Source: Planctomycetota bacterium (GTDB lineage: Bacteria; Planctomycetota; Phycisphaerae; Sedimentisphaerales; Anaerobacaceae). From it: 59,874 nt of DNA. The DNA lies in contig JAUWIG010000057.1 of NCBI GenBank assembly GCA_030605475.1, positions 1 to 59,874 on the forward strand, given 5' to 3'. A program made the position numbers and the translations under genes. This document shows, in pieces, positions 7,927-16,279 of this stretch; position 1 is the first letter of the stretch; each line of letters begins with the position of its first letter. The notes below the pieces were generated by a model. The model saw only the letters and a list, made by a program, of their open reading frames with translations. It did no database searches and had not been told where the DNA came from.

Positions 7927-9012
7927 ATGATAGTCGTTGTTACTGGAATGGTCGGGGTCGACAAGAAAAGCTATCTTCAAAAAGTATGCCAATTTGCCGG
8001 CCAGAGAGACAAAGAGGTGCTTTTATGTAATGTCGGCGACCAGATGTACGCTGAAGCGCCCGATATTCCACCCGGCAAAATTCTGGACATACCAATGAAA
8101 CGCTTGAGCTCACTTCGCCGCAGCGTTTTCAAAGATATCATCACAAAAGCCCAAAAGGCCCCCAATCTAATCGTCAATACTCACGCAACTTTCCGCTGGC
8201 AGCACGGTCTGTTTCCGGCAGTGGACTTCGACCAAATGCGCCAGCTCGGTGCCGATATGTACATCTGTCTGATTGATGGCGTCATCGCCCTGCATACGCG
8301 GCTTCTCGCTGAACATTCTACCAGACACTGCCTGAAAGATTTGATTGTGTGGCGTGAAGAAGAAATTATCGGTACGGAAATGCTGTGCAAAGGTATAAGT
8401 GAAAAGATTCCCTTTTACTGCCTTGCCCGCGGAGCCGAAGAGGAAACTACCGAAACGTTCTATAAACTCCTCTTCGATAACTCAAGTAAAAGGACGTATC
8501 TGAGTTTCCCAATGACCGCAGTCGGCAATATGGAGGATGTCAGGAAAGAAATCGACGAATTCCGTCAACTAATGAAACAGTATTTTACGTGCTTTGACCC
8601 GGGCGATTTGGAAGAATCATATTTGCCACACTACGCCCGGCAAGCAAGCCAAAAAGGGTCGGATTTTGTCAAGGTGACGGCACTGGGACAAACAACCCGA
8701 CTGGATTTGAACCAGGTTCGGCAAATCGAACACGATATTAACAGCCAAATATACGCCCGCGATTTTCTGCTGATTGACCAGTCGGATATGATAATCAGCT
8801 TTATTCCGACGTTAGCCGATGGGCGAGCCGCAATATCCAGCGGGGTCGAAAGAGAACTCCAGCATGCTCACGAAGCGGCCAAAGAGGTATATGTAATCTG
8901 GACAGCAAAGCAGACCCCTTCGGTGTTCGTTACACAAACGGCAACAAAAGTCTTCGGCGACCTGGACGGCGCGGTGGAATTTTTCAAAAAGAAAGGATAC
9001 ATGAAAAAGTGA
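7927..9012 (+). CDS. P-loop nucleotide kinase-like protein with C-terminal second domain, function unknown
   Basis: A 361-residue cytoplasmic protein without a recognised function. The N-terminal half begins with a beta-strand and VTGMVGVDKKSYL, which occupies the position of a Walker A loop as in adenylate-kinase-type proteins but has Asp where the last glycine of GxxxxGK is expected. VNTHATFRW and the HSTRH region resemble NMP-kinase elements. The second half (from about residue 196, RTYLSFPMT) is a separate alpha/beta unit; DMIISFIPTLADGRAAISSG followed by Glu recalls nucleoside 2-deoxyribosyltransferase-like folds, which would fit its position directly before deoC (inference). CGGAGC lies before the ATG. 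It overlaps deoC by four bases (GTGA), indicating translational coupling. Confidence 0.6.
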   Translation: MIVVVTGMVGVDKKSYLQKVCQFAGQRDKEVLLCNVGDQMYAEAPDIPPGKILDIPMKRLSSLRRSVFKDIITKAQKAPNLIVNTHATFRWQHGLFPAVDFDQMRQLGADMYICLIDGVIALHTRLLAEHSTRHCLKDLIVWREEEIIGTEMLCKGISEKIPFYCLARGAEEETTETFYKLLFDNSSKRTYLSFPMTAVGNMEDVRKEIDEFRQLMKQYFTCFDPGDLEESYLPHYARQASQKGSDFVKVTALGQTTRLDLNQVRQIEHDINSQIYARDFLLIDQSDMIISFIPTLADGRAAISSGVERELQHAHEAAKEVYVIWTAKQTPSVFVTQTATKVFGDLDGAVEFFKKKGYMKK

Positions 9013-9701
9013 CAGTCACGGATGAAAAACAATTGGCAGGGTGTATTGAGCACACGCTGCTCAGTGCTACAGCGACAGAAGAGCAAATCGAACAACTATG
9101 CGAGGAGGCGATAAACTACGGATTTTATTCTGTATGTGTAAATACCAGATGGATTACTCTGGCTGCGGATAAGTTACACGGCTCAAACGTAAAGGTGTGC
9201 AGCGTAATCAGTTTTCCGCTCGGTGCTGATTCGACCAAAATCAAAGCTGTCCAGGCAAAAGAGGCCATATTCGCCGGCGCCGATGAGCTTGATATGGTGG
9301 CTGACCTGGCGGCGATAATCGAGGGTGATTCAAAATATCTGCTCGGTCAGTTGCAGGCGGTGCTGAAGATTTGCCGGGCGATGAGGCCGGCGGTTGTGCT
9401 AAAAGTGATAATCGAATCAGCGGCTCTTAGCTGGGAACAAAAACTATTCGCCTGCCAAACGGCAGAGAAGTGCGGGGTTGATTTTATAAAGACAAGCACC
9501 GGATTACACCAGGCTGGTGGAGCAACAATAGAAGATGTAAAGCTAATCAAAGAAACTGCTGCGAACTGCAAGATAAAGGCGGCCGGCGGAATCAAGACCG
9601 CAAAGCAGGCGCTTGAAATGCTCAAGGCAGGAGCAAACAGAATAGGCACGTCCTCGGGGGTAGAGATTATAAACCAATTTAGAGCGGGGCAACTACAATG
9701 A
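9009..9701 (+). CDS. deoC: Deoxyribose-phosphate aldolase
   Basis: Cleaves 2-deoxyribose 5-phosphate to glyceraldehyde 3-phosphate and acetaldehyde in deoxynucleoside catabolism. At 230 residues it has the normal DeoC length and shows the family motifs: IEHTLLSATATEEQI, SVISFPLGADSTKIKAVQ, GADELDMV, VVLKVIIE with the catalytic lysine strand, VDFIKTSTG with the Schiff-base lysine, and IKAAGGIKT. The start is GTG, overlapping the previous stop as GTGA. Its own stop overlaps the pabB start as ATGA. Both overlaps point to one translationally coupled operon joining deoxyribonucleotide salvage with folate synthesis. Confidence 0.96.
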   Translation: MTVTDEKQLAGCIEHTLLSATATEEQIEQLCEEAINYGFYSVCVNTRWITLAADKLHGSNVKVCSVISFPLGADSTKIKAVQAKEAIFAGADELDMVADLAAIIEGDSKYLLGQLQAVLKICRAMRPAVVLKVIIESAALSWEQKLFACQTAEKCGVDFIKTSTGLHQAGGATIEDVKLIKETAANCKIKAAGGIKTAKQALEMLKAGANRIGTSSGVEIINQFRAGQLQ

Positions 9702-11362
9702 CGACAGGGACAGTCGCTGAAACAGATAAATGTGTTCTCTGCAAACTGCACTATAAAAAAATTCGTGCACCGATAAACTTACCAACTCTAAGTGAAATAT
9801 TTGCCGGCCTAAGGTCGCCCTCCATTATCGGCGGTAATACATCCAAGGCAGATGCAGATAGGTTTAGTTACTGGGCTGCTGAACCCAAAGATGTATTCGA
9901 ATTCCAAACTGGGCAAAAAGAGCCATTTGAAAAACTGCAAAAGGCATTGAATAAATATAAGCTCGAAAAAGATGCGAAGGGAATATCGAATATCGAATGT
10001 CGAATACCGAATAATGAAGTGAAGAGTCAAGAGTCAGAAGGAAAATATTCCGAGATTCTTCGCTGCGCCCAGAATGACAACACAGTGGATTCCCGCTTGC
10101 GCGGGAATGACAAAAGTAAAGAAGAGATTCTTCGCTGCGCTCAGAATGACAAGGGGAGTGGGAACGGCAAAGAGAGCGGGAGCGATTTGCCAAAGGGGAT
10201 TTTCTGCGGTGGATGGGTCGGGTACTTCAGCTACGAGCTCGGCCGATACATCGAGCGGCTACCGGAGACAACAATAGATGACCTCGGTATGCCGCTGATT
10301 CGACTGTGCTTCTATGACAGACTTATATGTTACGACCATATTGAAAAAACCTGCTGGCTAATCGCCCTGGAGTTGCCGAACGATACTGAGGAGCCAGCAG
10401 AGAAATTAGCCGGTCTGGAGAAGCTGCTGGCCAAATCCCATGAGATTTCTGTCGACCGGCCCCATCCTGCCGACCTTGACAATATTGATTTTTCACAAAT
10501 CCGTTGCAATATCAACAAAGATTACTACCTCAGGACAATTGGAAAAATAAAGCGCTATATTTACGATGGCGATGTTTATCAGATAAACTTCTCACAGCGA
10601 TTTGAATGTGATTACGAGACAAAACCAATAGAGCTTTATCACTGGCAAAACCTCTACAACCCAAGTCCCTACGCGGCATATATCGATGGCGGCAGTTTTC
10701 ACATCGTCAGTGCTTCACCTGAAATGTTTATAACAATTGTCGACGGGGTTATCAGCACCAAGCCGATTAAAGGCACCCGGCCGAGGATAAACGAAACGGG
10801 TCAGAGAAGCTCGCAGGCAAAACAAGTCAATGCAAAAAATTTCGATGAGCTGGTCCGCAGTGAAAAAGAGCAGGCGGAACTGAATATGATAACCGATTTG
10901 GAGCGCAACGACCTGGTTAAAATCTGCGAATACGGGACCAGGAAGGTTGTCCAGCCGAGGACGATTGAGAGCTATCCGACGGTCTTTCATGCTGTGGCAA
11001 CGGTCGAGGGACAGCTTCGGGAGGAAATTACATTCTGCGATGTTATCAAGGCGATGTTCCCGGGCGGCTCTATCACCGGCGCTCCGAAAATCCGCTCGAT
11101 GGAAATTATCGATGAGACCGAGCCGACAGCAAGAAGCGTTTACACCGGCAGTATAGGCTTTATCGATATCGACGGCAATGCGTGCTTGAATATCGCTATA
11201 CGAACAATTATTATCAAAAACAATAAGGCCTTTGCACAAACCGGCGGCGGTATAGTCGCAGATTCGGACCCCCAGGCCGAATGGGACGAGACAATTACAA
11301 AGGCAAGGGCACTTTTGGCAGGAATAAATAGCGTACAGCGTGAAGCGTCCCGCACCAATTAG
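9698..11362 (+). CDS. pabB: Aminodeoxychorismate synthase component I (PabB) with repeat-derived insertion
   Basis: Converts chorismate and ammonia to 4-amino-4-deoxychorismate on the way to folate. The C-terminal chorismate-binding domain is intact: PIKGTRPR with Lys358 (the residue that separates PabB from the PIAGT of anthranilate synthase), SEKEQAELNMITDLERNDL, FPGGSITGAPKIRSMEIID and the ending QTGGGIVADSDP. At 554 residues the protein is longer than the usual 450-480. The excess lies at about residues 91-161, where the DNA is a chain of dispersed repeats read in frame (see 9976-10190); the normal fold resumes at FCGGWVGYFSYELGR. The stop codon itself lies inside another palindromic repeat. 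It forms an operon with deoC and pabC. Confidence 0.93.
   Translation: MTTGTVAETDKCVLCKLHYKKIRAPINLPTLSEIFAGLRSPSIIGGNTSKADADRFSYWAAEPKDVFEFQTGQKEPFEKLQKALNKYKLEKDAKGISNIECRIPNNEVKSQESEGKYSEILRCAQNDNTVDSRLRGNDKSKEEILRCAQNDKGSGNGKESGSDLPKGIFCGGWVGYFSYELGRYIERLPETTIDDLGMPLIRLCFYDRLICYDHIEKTCWLIALELPNDTEEPAEKLAGLEKLLAKSHEISVDRPHPADLDNIDFSQIRCNINKDYYLRTIGKIKRYIYDGDVYQINFSQRFECDYETKPIELYHWQNLYNPSPYAAYIDGGSFHIVSASPEMFITIVDGVISTKPIKGTRPRINETGQRSSQAKQVNAKNFDELVRSEKEQAELNMITDLERNDLVKICEYGTRKVVQPRTIESYPTVFHAVATVEGQLREEITFCDVIKAMFPGGSITGAPKIRSMEIIDETEPTARSVYTGSIGFIDIDGNACLNIAIRTIIIKNNKAFAQTGGGIVADSDPQAEWDETITKARALLAGINSVQREASRTN
9976..10190 (+). repeat. Chain of dispersed repeats carried in frame inside pabB
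   Basis: In order: tandem ATATCGAAT/GTCGAAT units (about 9980-10015); ATTCTTCGCTGCGCCCAGAA (from 10055); ATTCCCGCTTGCGCGGGAAT (10089-10108), an exact ATTCCC-N8-GGGAAT palindrome of the Neisseria dRS3 format; and a second ATTCTTCGCTGCGCTCAGAA (from 10126). Read on the coding strand they give NIECRIPN, ILRCAQND, DSRLRGND and ILRCAQND again. The opposite strand gives the HSERSEES and HSRASGNP peptides seen in spurious predictions from many genomes. Confidence 0.9.
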
Positions 11363-11391
11363 ACGTGAGCCTAAGCTCAATCGGTGTGGGA
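11347..11391. repeat. Palindromic element supplying the pabB stop codon
   Basis: Arms GTCCCGCACCAATT (11347-11360) and AATCGGTGTGGGAC pair with two mismatches, with an inner TGAGC/GCTCA stem. Its reverse complement aligns over about 44 bases with the first palindrome in the CPBP gene (2240-2283). The TAG stop of pabB (11360-11362) lies inside it. It is followed by ACGAGATACGAGACGAGATG, whose last three bases are the likely pabC start. Confidence 0.85.
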
Positions 11392-11407
11392 CGAGATACG
11401 AGACGAG

Positions 11408-12271
11408 ATGGTGGAAAAGGTTTTTCTAAATGACAAGTTGGTCGATATTGGTAAGGCGTGTATAGCCGTTACCGACAGCGGGTTTTTGTATGGGGCGGGT
11501 ATATTTGAGACGATGCGAAGCTACAACGGCGTAGTCTTTTCACTGAAAGACCATCTGGACAGGTTATTCTTTAGCGCTAAAAAGTTGTCAATAAACAACA
11601 CATACGAGAGGAAATTCATCACCGAGGCTATCTACAAACTGTTGAAAGCGAATAAATTGACCGATGCGCGCCTTCGGCTGACACTGACCGGCGGCCCAAT
11701 GAGCGAACCAGAGGAAAAACGGCAGGCTACGCTGCTTATTACCGCCACGAAAATCCGGCCTTATCCGCCGGAATATTATAAAAACGGTGTTCTTGTGGTG
11801 CTGTGTCCATTCAGGCAAAATCCCCACGAGCCGATTTACAAACACAAAACGATAAATTACTTCTCGCGTATGCTCGGGCTTCAATTTGCACACGAGAGGC
11901 GAGCGGCTGAGGCGCTGTGGTTTACTATAGACAATCGCTTGGCTGAGGGGTGCATAAGCAATGTGTTTCTGGTCAAAGATTCAGCCCTCTATACTCCGCC
12001 CATAAAGACGCCGGTCCTTGCGGGTGTAGCGAGAAAGACCGTCTGCCAACTGGCCATAAAAAATTCCATCGAACTGGTCGAAAAAGACCTCTCCATAGAC
12101 GATTTGCTGGGCGCCGATGAGATTTTTCTGACAAATGTGATTATGCAGATTATGCCGGTAAGTGGGGTAGAAAAGCACACGGTAGGCAACGGCAAGGTCG
12201 GGCCGACGGTCAAAAAGCTGCAAAAGTGCTTTGATGAACTTATTAAGAGCGAATGCAGGCAAGGCAAATGA
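11408..12271 (+). CDS. pabC: Class IV aminotransferase, probable aminodeoxychorismate lyase
   Basis: A PLP enzyme of fold type IV. The sequence MVEKVFLNDKLVDIG, the FLYGAGIFETMRSYNG motif, the HKTINYFSRML segment with the PLP lysine, AEGCISNVFLVKD and TPVLAGVARKTV are all as in PabC, IlvE and D-amino-acid transaminases. Its place right after pabB favours PabC (4-amino-4-deoxychorismate to p-aminobenzoate plus pyruvate). The frame is also open from an ATG at 11384, but those eight codons lie in repeat DNA, so 11408 is preferred. It overlaps the next gene by ATGA. A second class IV aminotransferase at 37.9 kb looks more like IlvE. Confidence 0.85.
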   Translation: MVEKVFLNDKLVDIGKACIAVTDSGFLYGAGIFETMRSYNGVVFSLKDHLDRLFFSAKKLSINNTYERKFITEAIYKLLKANKLTDARLRLTLTGGPMSEPEEKRQATLLITATKIRPYPPEYYKNGVLVVLCPFRQNPHEPIYKHKTINYFSRMLGLQFAHERRAAEALWFTIDNRLAEGCISNVFLVKDSALYTPPIKTPVLAGVARKTVCQLAIKNSIELVEKDLSIDDLLGADEIFLTNVIMQIMPVSGVEKHTVGNGKVGPTVKKLQKCFDELIKSECRQGK

Positions 12272-13380
12272 AGGTAAAAGATATTGCAGAGCAAATTGAG
12301 AAAATAGTCCCGCTTAAATTGGCGCAGGACTGGGACAATGTGGGACTGCTCATCGGCAACCCACAACGAAATGTAAAAAGCGTTCTGCTGACCATCGATG
12401 TAACCGGCGATGTTGTCGCTGAGGCAAAAAGATTAAAAACCGATTTGATTGTAAGTTATCATCCTGTTATCTGGGAGGGTTTGAAGAAAATCCCTGCTGA
12501 CGGCCCGACCGGCGTTGTCTATGACCTGATTCACTCCGGGATTGCGGTATTCTCGATACATACCGCTCTGGATTCGGCTATAGGCGGGGTAAATGACGGC
12601 CTTGCGGAGATTGTCGGTATTCGTGATGGAAAGCCAATCGGCGATTATGTTGAACATCGGAGCGGTGACAACTACAAACTCATCGTCTTTGTCCCTATCA
12701 AATCAGCAGCTAAAGTATCAGATGCGGTCTTTGCCGCCGGTGCAGGGACAATGGGAAGCTACAGCCACTGCGGTTTTAAGGCCGAAGGTGCGGGAAGCTT
12801 TCTGCCATTGAAAGGTGCGAAGCCGGCCATAGGTAAAAAAGGGAGAATAGAGACGGTGCCCGAGATAAGATTTGAGACGATTGTGCCGGCGGGGAAACTG
12901 GACAACGTAATAGCAGCAATGAAAAAGGCACATCCTTATGAGATGCCGGCCTTCGATATCTTCAAACTCTATGGAAGTGAGAATAAATTCGGCTTAGGTA
13001 GAATCGGCAAATTAGAAAAACCAATGCGAATAGATAAAATCGTTGAAAGAATAAAAAAATATACCGGCGCAAAAACTTTCGGCATTGTCGGAGACGAAAA
13101 GCGATTGGTAAAAACGGCGGCGGTTTGCGCAGGGTCGTGCGGGAAAATTATCAATTCTGTCATCGCCGCAAAATGTGATTTGTACCTGACCGGTGAATTG
13201 AAACATCACGAGGCTCTGGCCGCACAAGAAGCAGGACTGACCTGTATCTGTTTGAGCCATACCATCTCGGAACGGTTCATACTAAGGAAATTGGCCAAAC
13301 AATTGCAAAAACAAATAAAACAAGTAACAATTAAAATAAGCAGAAAAGACGCGGACCCCTTTAAGTGGAAAAAGCTATGA
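12268..13380 (+). CDS. NIF3-family dinuclear metal protein
   Basis: A member of the NIF3/YbgI/YqfO (GTP cyclohydrolase I type 2-like) family. With about 370 residues it is the long form, in which a PII-like insertion (roughly residues 125-235, from YKLIVFVPIKSAAKVSDAVF to HPYEMPAFDIFKL) splits the metal-binding domain. Metal-ligand histidines occur in LIVSYHPVIW, FSIHTALD and the late CLSHTISER. Start 12268 gives an ATGA overlap with pabC; an in-frame ATG at 12253 would add five residues. The biochemical role of the family is unsettled; members bind two metal ions and form hexameric toroids. Confidence 0.88.
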   Translation: MKVKDIAEQIEKIVPLKLAQDWDNVGLLIGNPQRNVKSVLLTIDVTGDVVAEAKRLKTDLIVSYHPVIWEGLKKIPADGPTGVVYDLIHSGIAVFSIHTALDSAIGGVNDGLAEIVGIRDGKPIGDYVEHRSGDNYKLIVFVPIKSAAKVSDAVFAAGAGTMGSYSHCGFKAEGAGSFLPLKGAKPAIGKKGRIETVPEIRFETIVPAGKLDNVIAAMKKAHPYEMPAFDIFKLYGSENKFGLGRIGKLEKPMRIDKIVERIKKYTGAKTFGIVGDEKRLVKTAAVCAGSCGKIINSVIAAKCDLYLTGELKHHEALAAQEAGLTCICLSHTISERFILRKLAKQLQKQIKQVTIKISRKDADPFKWKKL

Positions 13381-13961
13381 CAGAAGAACCAAAGGAACAG
13401 CAGAATATCGAATGTCGAATGTCGAATGAAGAGCAGACTGATTTATCAGTTGAGTCGGTGGTGGAGGCGGTTTTGTTCGCCAGCGATGAGCCGCTGTCGG
13501 CGGAGCGATTAGGCAATATTGTCGGGACAGGGATAAAACAAATCCGCAAGCACGTTAAAAATCTCAATGAAAAATACAAGGCCAACAATAACGCCTTTAG
13601 GATAGAGCAAATTGCCGGCGGATATCAAATGCTGACCTTGGGTCCTTACAATCATTGGCTGAAAAAATTGCTTCGCATCCGCAGCGAAAGCAAACTAAGC
13701 CCGGCGGCCCTGGAGACGCTTGCGATAATTGCATACAAACAGCCGGTTATCCGGGCTGATATTGAGGCCATAAGGGGCGTCGCGGTCGGTGAGATAGTTC
13801 GCGGCCTGATGTATAAGGGACTGGTTAAGATTGTGGGCAGAGCGGAGGTTTTAGGCAGGCCTATGCTGTACGGGACGACAAGGAAGTTTCTGGAAGTCTT
13901 CGGCCTAAATACGCTCAAAGACCTGCCAAAAATCGAAGAACTAAAAAAGCCAGATGCCTGA
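13377..13961 (+). CDS. scpB: Segregation and condensation protein B with repeat-derived N-terminus
   Basis: Part of the SMC-ScpAB condensin that helps compact and separate chromosomes. The core from LSVESVVEAVLFASDEPLSA on, with two winged-helix domains and the conserved LSPAALETLAIIAYKQPV and IRGVAVGEIVRGLMYKGLV segments, is typical. The start at 13377 overlaps the previous stop as ATGA. The first 20 or so residues contain NIECRMSN, encoded by the same ATATCGAATGTCGAAT repeat found inside pabB, so the N-terminus carries inserted repeat DNA. scpA is not adjacent, unlike in many genomes. Confidence 0.92.
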   Translation: MTEEPKEQQNIECRMSNEEQTDLSVESVVEAVLFASDEPLSAERLGNIVGTGIKQIRKHVKNLNEKYKANNNAFRIEQIAGGYQMLTLGPYNHWLKKLLRIRSESKLSPAALETLAIIAYKQPVIRADIEAIRGVAVGEIVRGLMYKGLVKIVGRAEVLGRPMLYGTTRKFLEVFGLNTLKDLPKIEELKKPDA

Positions 13962-14005
13962 CAAAGCCTCCTTAACCATGTATCGCATGAATTCTGCAGA
14001 TTTAT

Positions 14006-14030
14006 ACAGCCGGTAGAAATTACTGGCTGT
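14006..14030. terminator. Stem-loop between convergent genes
   Basis: Arms ACAGCCGGTA (14006-14015) and TACTGGCTGT (14021-14030) pair with one wobble around a five-base loop. It lies between the convergent ends of scpB and the 14.1-kb hydrolase gene. T-runs are short, so termination is likely but not certain. Confidence 0.45.
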
Positions 14031-14054
14031 AAAATCCGAAATGCCAAAACCTCA

Positions 14055-16154
14055 TTAACGGTGCGATACGACAATCATCGAGTAGAGCTTCATAGAAGGG
14101 ACAGTAAAGGTTATGTCACCATCCTTTTCGGTAAATTCAAGCGGCTTAGGCTCATCAAATTCGGGCGAATAAAAAGAGACTGATTTTATCTTTTCTTTGT
14201 ATTGTTTTCTTAACCGCACCTGGAACGGATTTAACTTTTTGTACTCTTCAAAATTTATGAAATGAACGATAGTCTCGTTAGTTCTGCTGCGATTAAGAAT
14301 CTCCATAACCGTTGTCAGCGGCGCTTCGGCAGTAATTGAAAGGCCCTGGGCAAGGTTGTCCACAACGGCGTGGTAGATTGAGTTATGGTTTTTGGGCAAA
14401 ACCCAACGTGAAGGTGGAAAAGGCTTATTGGCCGGGCCTGGTGGAATCGATGGCTCTACTCTGGGAATATATACCATTTTGCCCTTACCTAATCGCCGTG
14501 TCACAACCACCAAAGCTGCCGTCCCTGCTATTGCCCCTTTCGGCACGCTCGTAGGTATCACAGCCGTCGAAGGTGGCTCAATGCCAATCAATTCAAGAAG
14601 AGGATTGCTCGGCCGCCTCTCACGCCAATCGTTAAATTCTGCGGCATTATCGGTAAAGACCAACGTGCCGCCGGCGCGTACGTATGCAGCGAGTTTATCA
14701 ATATTTTCCTTCGACAGACATTCCTGTCCTGGTAGGATTATCGCCTGGTAGCGGCTGATACTATCTATCTGCTCATCAAATATAATGTCAAAAGGTACCC
14801 TGTGCTGTATTAACACCTGCTCAGTCAGGATGGTGGGCACACGGGTAGCAGAGATGCTATAGGCCATCGAAGGCCAGCTATGTAGCACCGCCACATCGGC
14901 CACCATTTCGGTATCAGTGAAAAATCTATCGTTGTAATAGCGGAAAAACTCTGTCAACGGAGTAAAAATTCTTCCTGCTCCTCTGCTGAAAGGCCCGCCG
15001 TGATAACCAAAGCCCTCAAGATACTTTTGATAGTTAAACGCCATGTCAATCGCATACTCGAGGTCCGGGCCTCTGTGTTGGCAGGTCATACCCAATCCCC
15101 TGCTCATCTTATATGAGCGAATCTCTGAAACAAGTGCTCCTGTTTCGCCGTCTATCCGGGCCTCCATCCCGTCTATATCAAAGGGCATAAAATCGCACCT
15201 GCCCACAAAAAGCGGATGATAAATGGCCTTTCGCCATATTCGATTTATGCCGTAAATGCCTTTCAGATTAAAGCCAACTGAGATTGACGGGTCTATGGAT
15301 TTGATGTGCTGATAATAATCGCCGCAATAGTTGGCCAGCGACTCGCAGCGAAACCTTATCCACTCCTGCAAGACAGGGTCGTCAATGACACTTAAATCTT
15401 CGGGTCTGTTGTAGTGATACCATTGGTTGACCTGAAGTAAATCGACATCAGGGTAGCCAAAACGACGGGATACCGCTTCTTTGGTCGGATATTTCTTTCT
15501 CAAAAACTCCTTGAAAGCTCGTTGACAACGCGGACATCGGCAGGATTTTGGCTCCGGCTGAAGTTGAATATTGTCGAAGAAAATCTGGTTGGTCTTTACC
15601 TTCTCAATACCTATATCGAGCACCTTCTTTATGTAATCCCTGTATGCGGGCTCGTGCGGGCAGGGAAAATGCCGAAATGTCTGCGTGTCGAAATACGGCA
15701 CTGCCCTGCCAAGCTGGTCACGCTGCTCCCAGTTCTCAGCTTCCGGCACCTCACGATAGAATGTTTCCACAAATATTGTGCCTGCCACATAGAGACTGAC
15801 CTTCATTCCATAGCCATGCATCAAATCAGCCATCTGTATGGTCTTACGAATTTCAGACATCTCCATATCCAGGCCCAATCCCTTGTAAAAGTGAAGTCTT
15901 TCTATCCTGCTGCCCACATTGTGCATCAATTTGACATTTTCAGGTGTATGCTGCTTTTCGTAGATTTCTGGCCAGTTTTCCATGCGCCGGCCGCGGCGCA
16001 AATAAAATATGAGGGGTTCGTGATTAGGCCAAACAATCTGTTCGGCTATCTGCTGCTTTTCGCGAGCGCTTTTTTCGAAACGGGTCTCCGCCCACACCAC
16101 CGATGGGAGCAAAAACATCTGGAGCATCAGCCCACAATACAAAATCTTTTTCAT
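14055..16154 (-). CDS. Secreted glycoside hydrolase-like protein with beta-galactosidase-trimerisation-type domain
   Basis: About 700 residues. The chosen start (MKKILYCG) has GGAAAGG upstream and gives a clean signal peptide cut after VVWA, about residue 22. The N-terminal part is a TIM-barrel: FYLRRGRR, HFYKGLGLDM, MKVSLYVAGTIF, VKTNQIFFDNIQLQP and a CRCPRC pair recall the GH42/alpha-fucosidase-like barrels that carry small Cys clusters. From about residue 410 (VAVLHSWPSM to GGTLVFTDNA) it resembles the flavodoxin-like beta-galactosidase trimerisation domain, followed by a beta-sandwich end. Catalytic acids cannot be assigned with confidence. It is convergent with scpB and follows the SGNH hydrolase gene on the same strand. 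Confidence 0.65.
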   Translation of the reverse strand: MKKILYCGLMLQMFLLPSVVWAETRFEKSAREKQQIAEQIVWPNHEPLIFYLRRGRRMENWPEIYEKQHTPENVKLMHNVGSRIERLHFYKGLGLDMEMSEIRKTIQMADLMHGYGMKVSLYVAGTIFVETFYREVPEAENWEQRDQLGRAVPYFDTQTFRHFPCPHEPAYRDYIKKVLDIGIEKVKTNQIFFDNIQLQPEPKSCRCPRCQRAFKEFLRKKYPTKEAVSRRFGYPDVDLLQVNQWYHYNRPEDLSVIDDPVLQEWIRFRCESLANYCGDYYQHIKSIDPSISVGFNLKGIYGINRIWRKAIYHPLFVGRCDFMPFDIDGMEARIDGETGALVSEIRSYKMSRGLGMTCQHRGPDLEYAIDMAFNYQKYLEGFGYHGGPFSRGAGRIFTPLTEFFRYYNDRFFTDTEMVADVAVLHSWPSMAYSISATRVPTILTEQVLIQHRVPFDIIFDEQIDSISRYQAIILPGQECLSKENIDKLAAYVRAGGTLVFTDNAAEFNDWRERRPSNPLLELIGIEPPSTAVIPTSVPKGAIAGTAALVVVTRRLGKGKMVYIPRVEPSIPPGPANKPFPPSRWVLPKNHNSIYHAVVDNLAQGLSITAEAPLTTVMEILNRSRTNETIVHFINFEEYKKLNPFQVRLRKQYKEKIKSVSFYSPEFDEPKPLEFTEKDGDITFTVPSMKLYSMIVVSHR

Positions 16155-16279
16155 TTGATTACCTTTCCACATATCCTTTTCCTTTCATCTGAAAAATAAA
16201 ACTCAACCTCTTTTCGTTAAGCCAGTAAAATGCGGCTAATTTATTTTCGCGCCGGATACAATCTGGGCCTGCAAAATTG

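Noticed and set aside
9864..10193. Minus-strand ORF with HSERSEES and HSRASGNP peptides inside pabB
   Set aside because: It is the antisense reading of dispersed repeats; such peptides are a known source of false predictions, and the plus strand is a clear pabB.
15522..16199. Plus-strand 225-codon frame opposite the 14.1-kb hydrolase
   Set aside because: Antisense to a gene with signal peptide and conserved motifs; composition is not protein-like.
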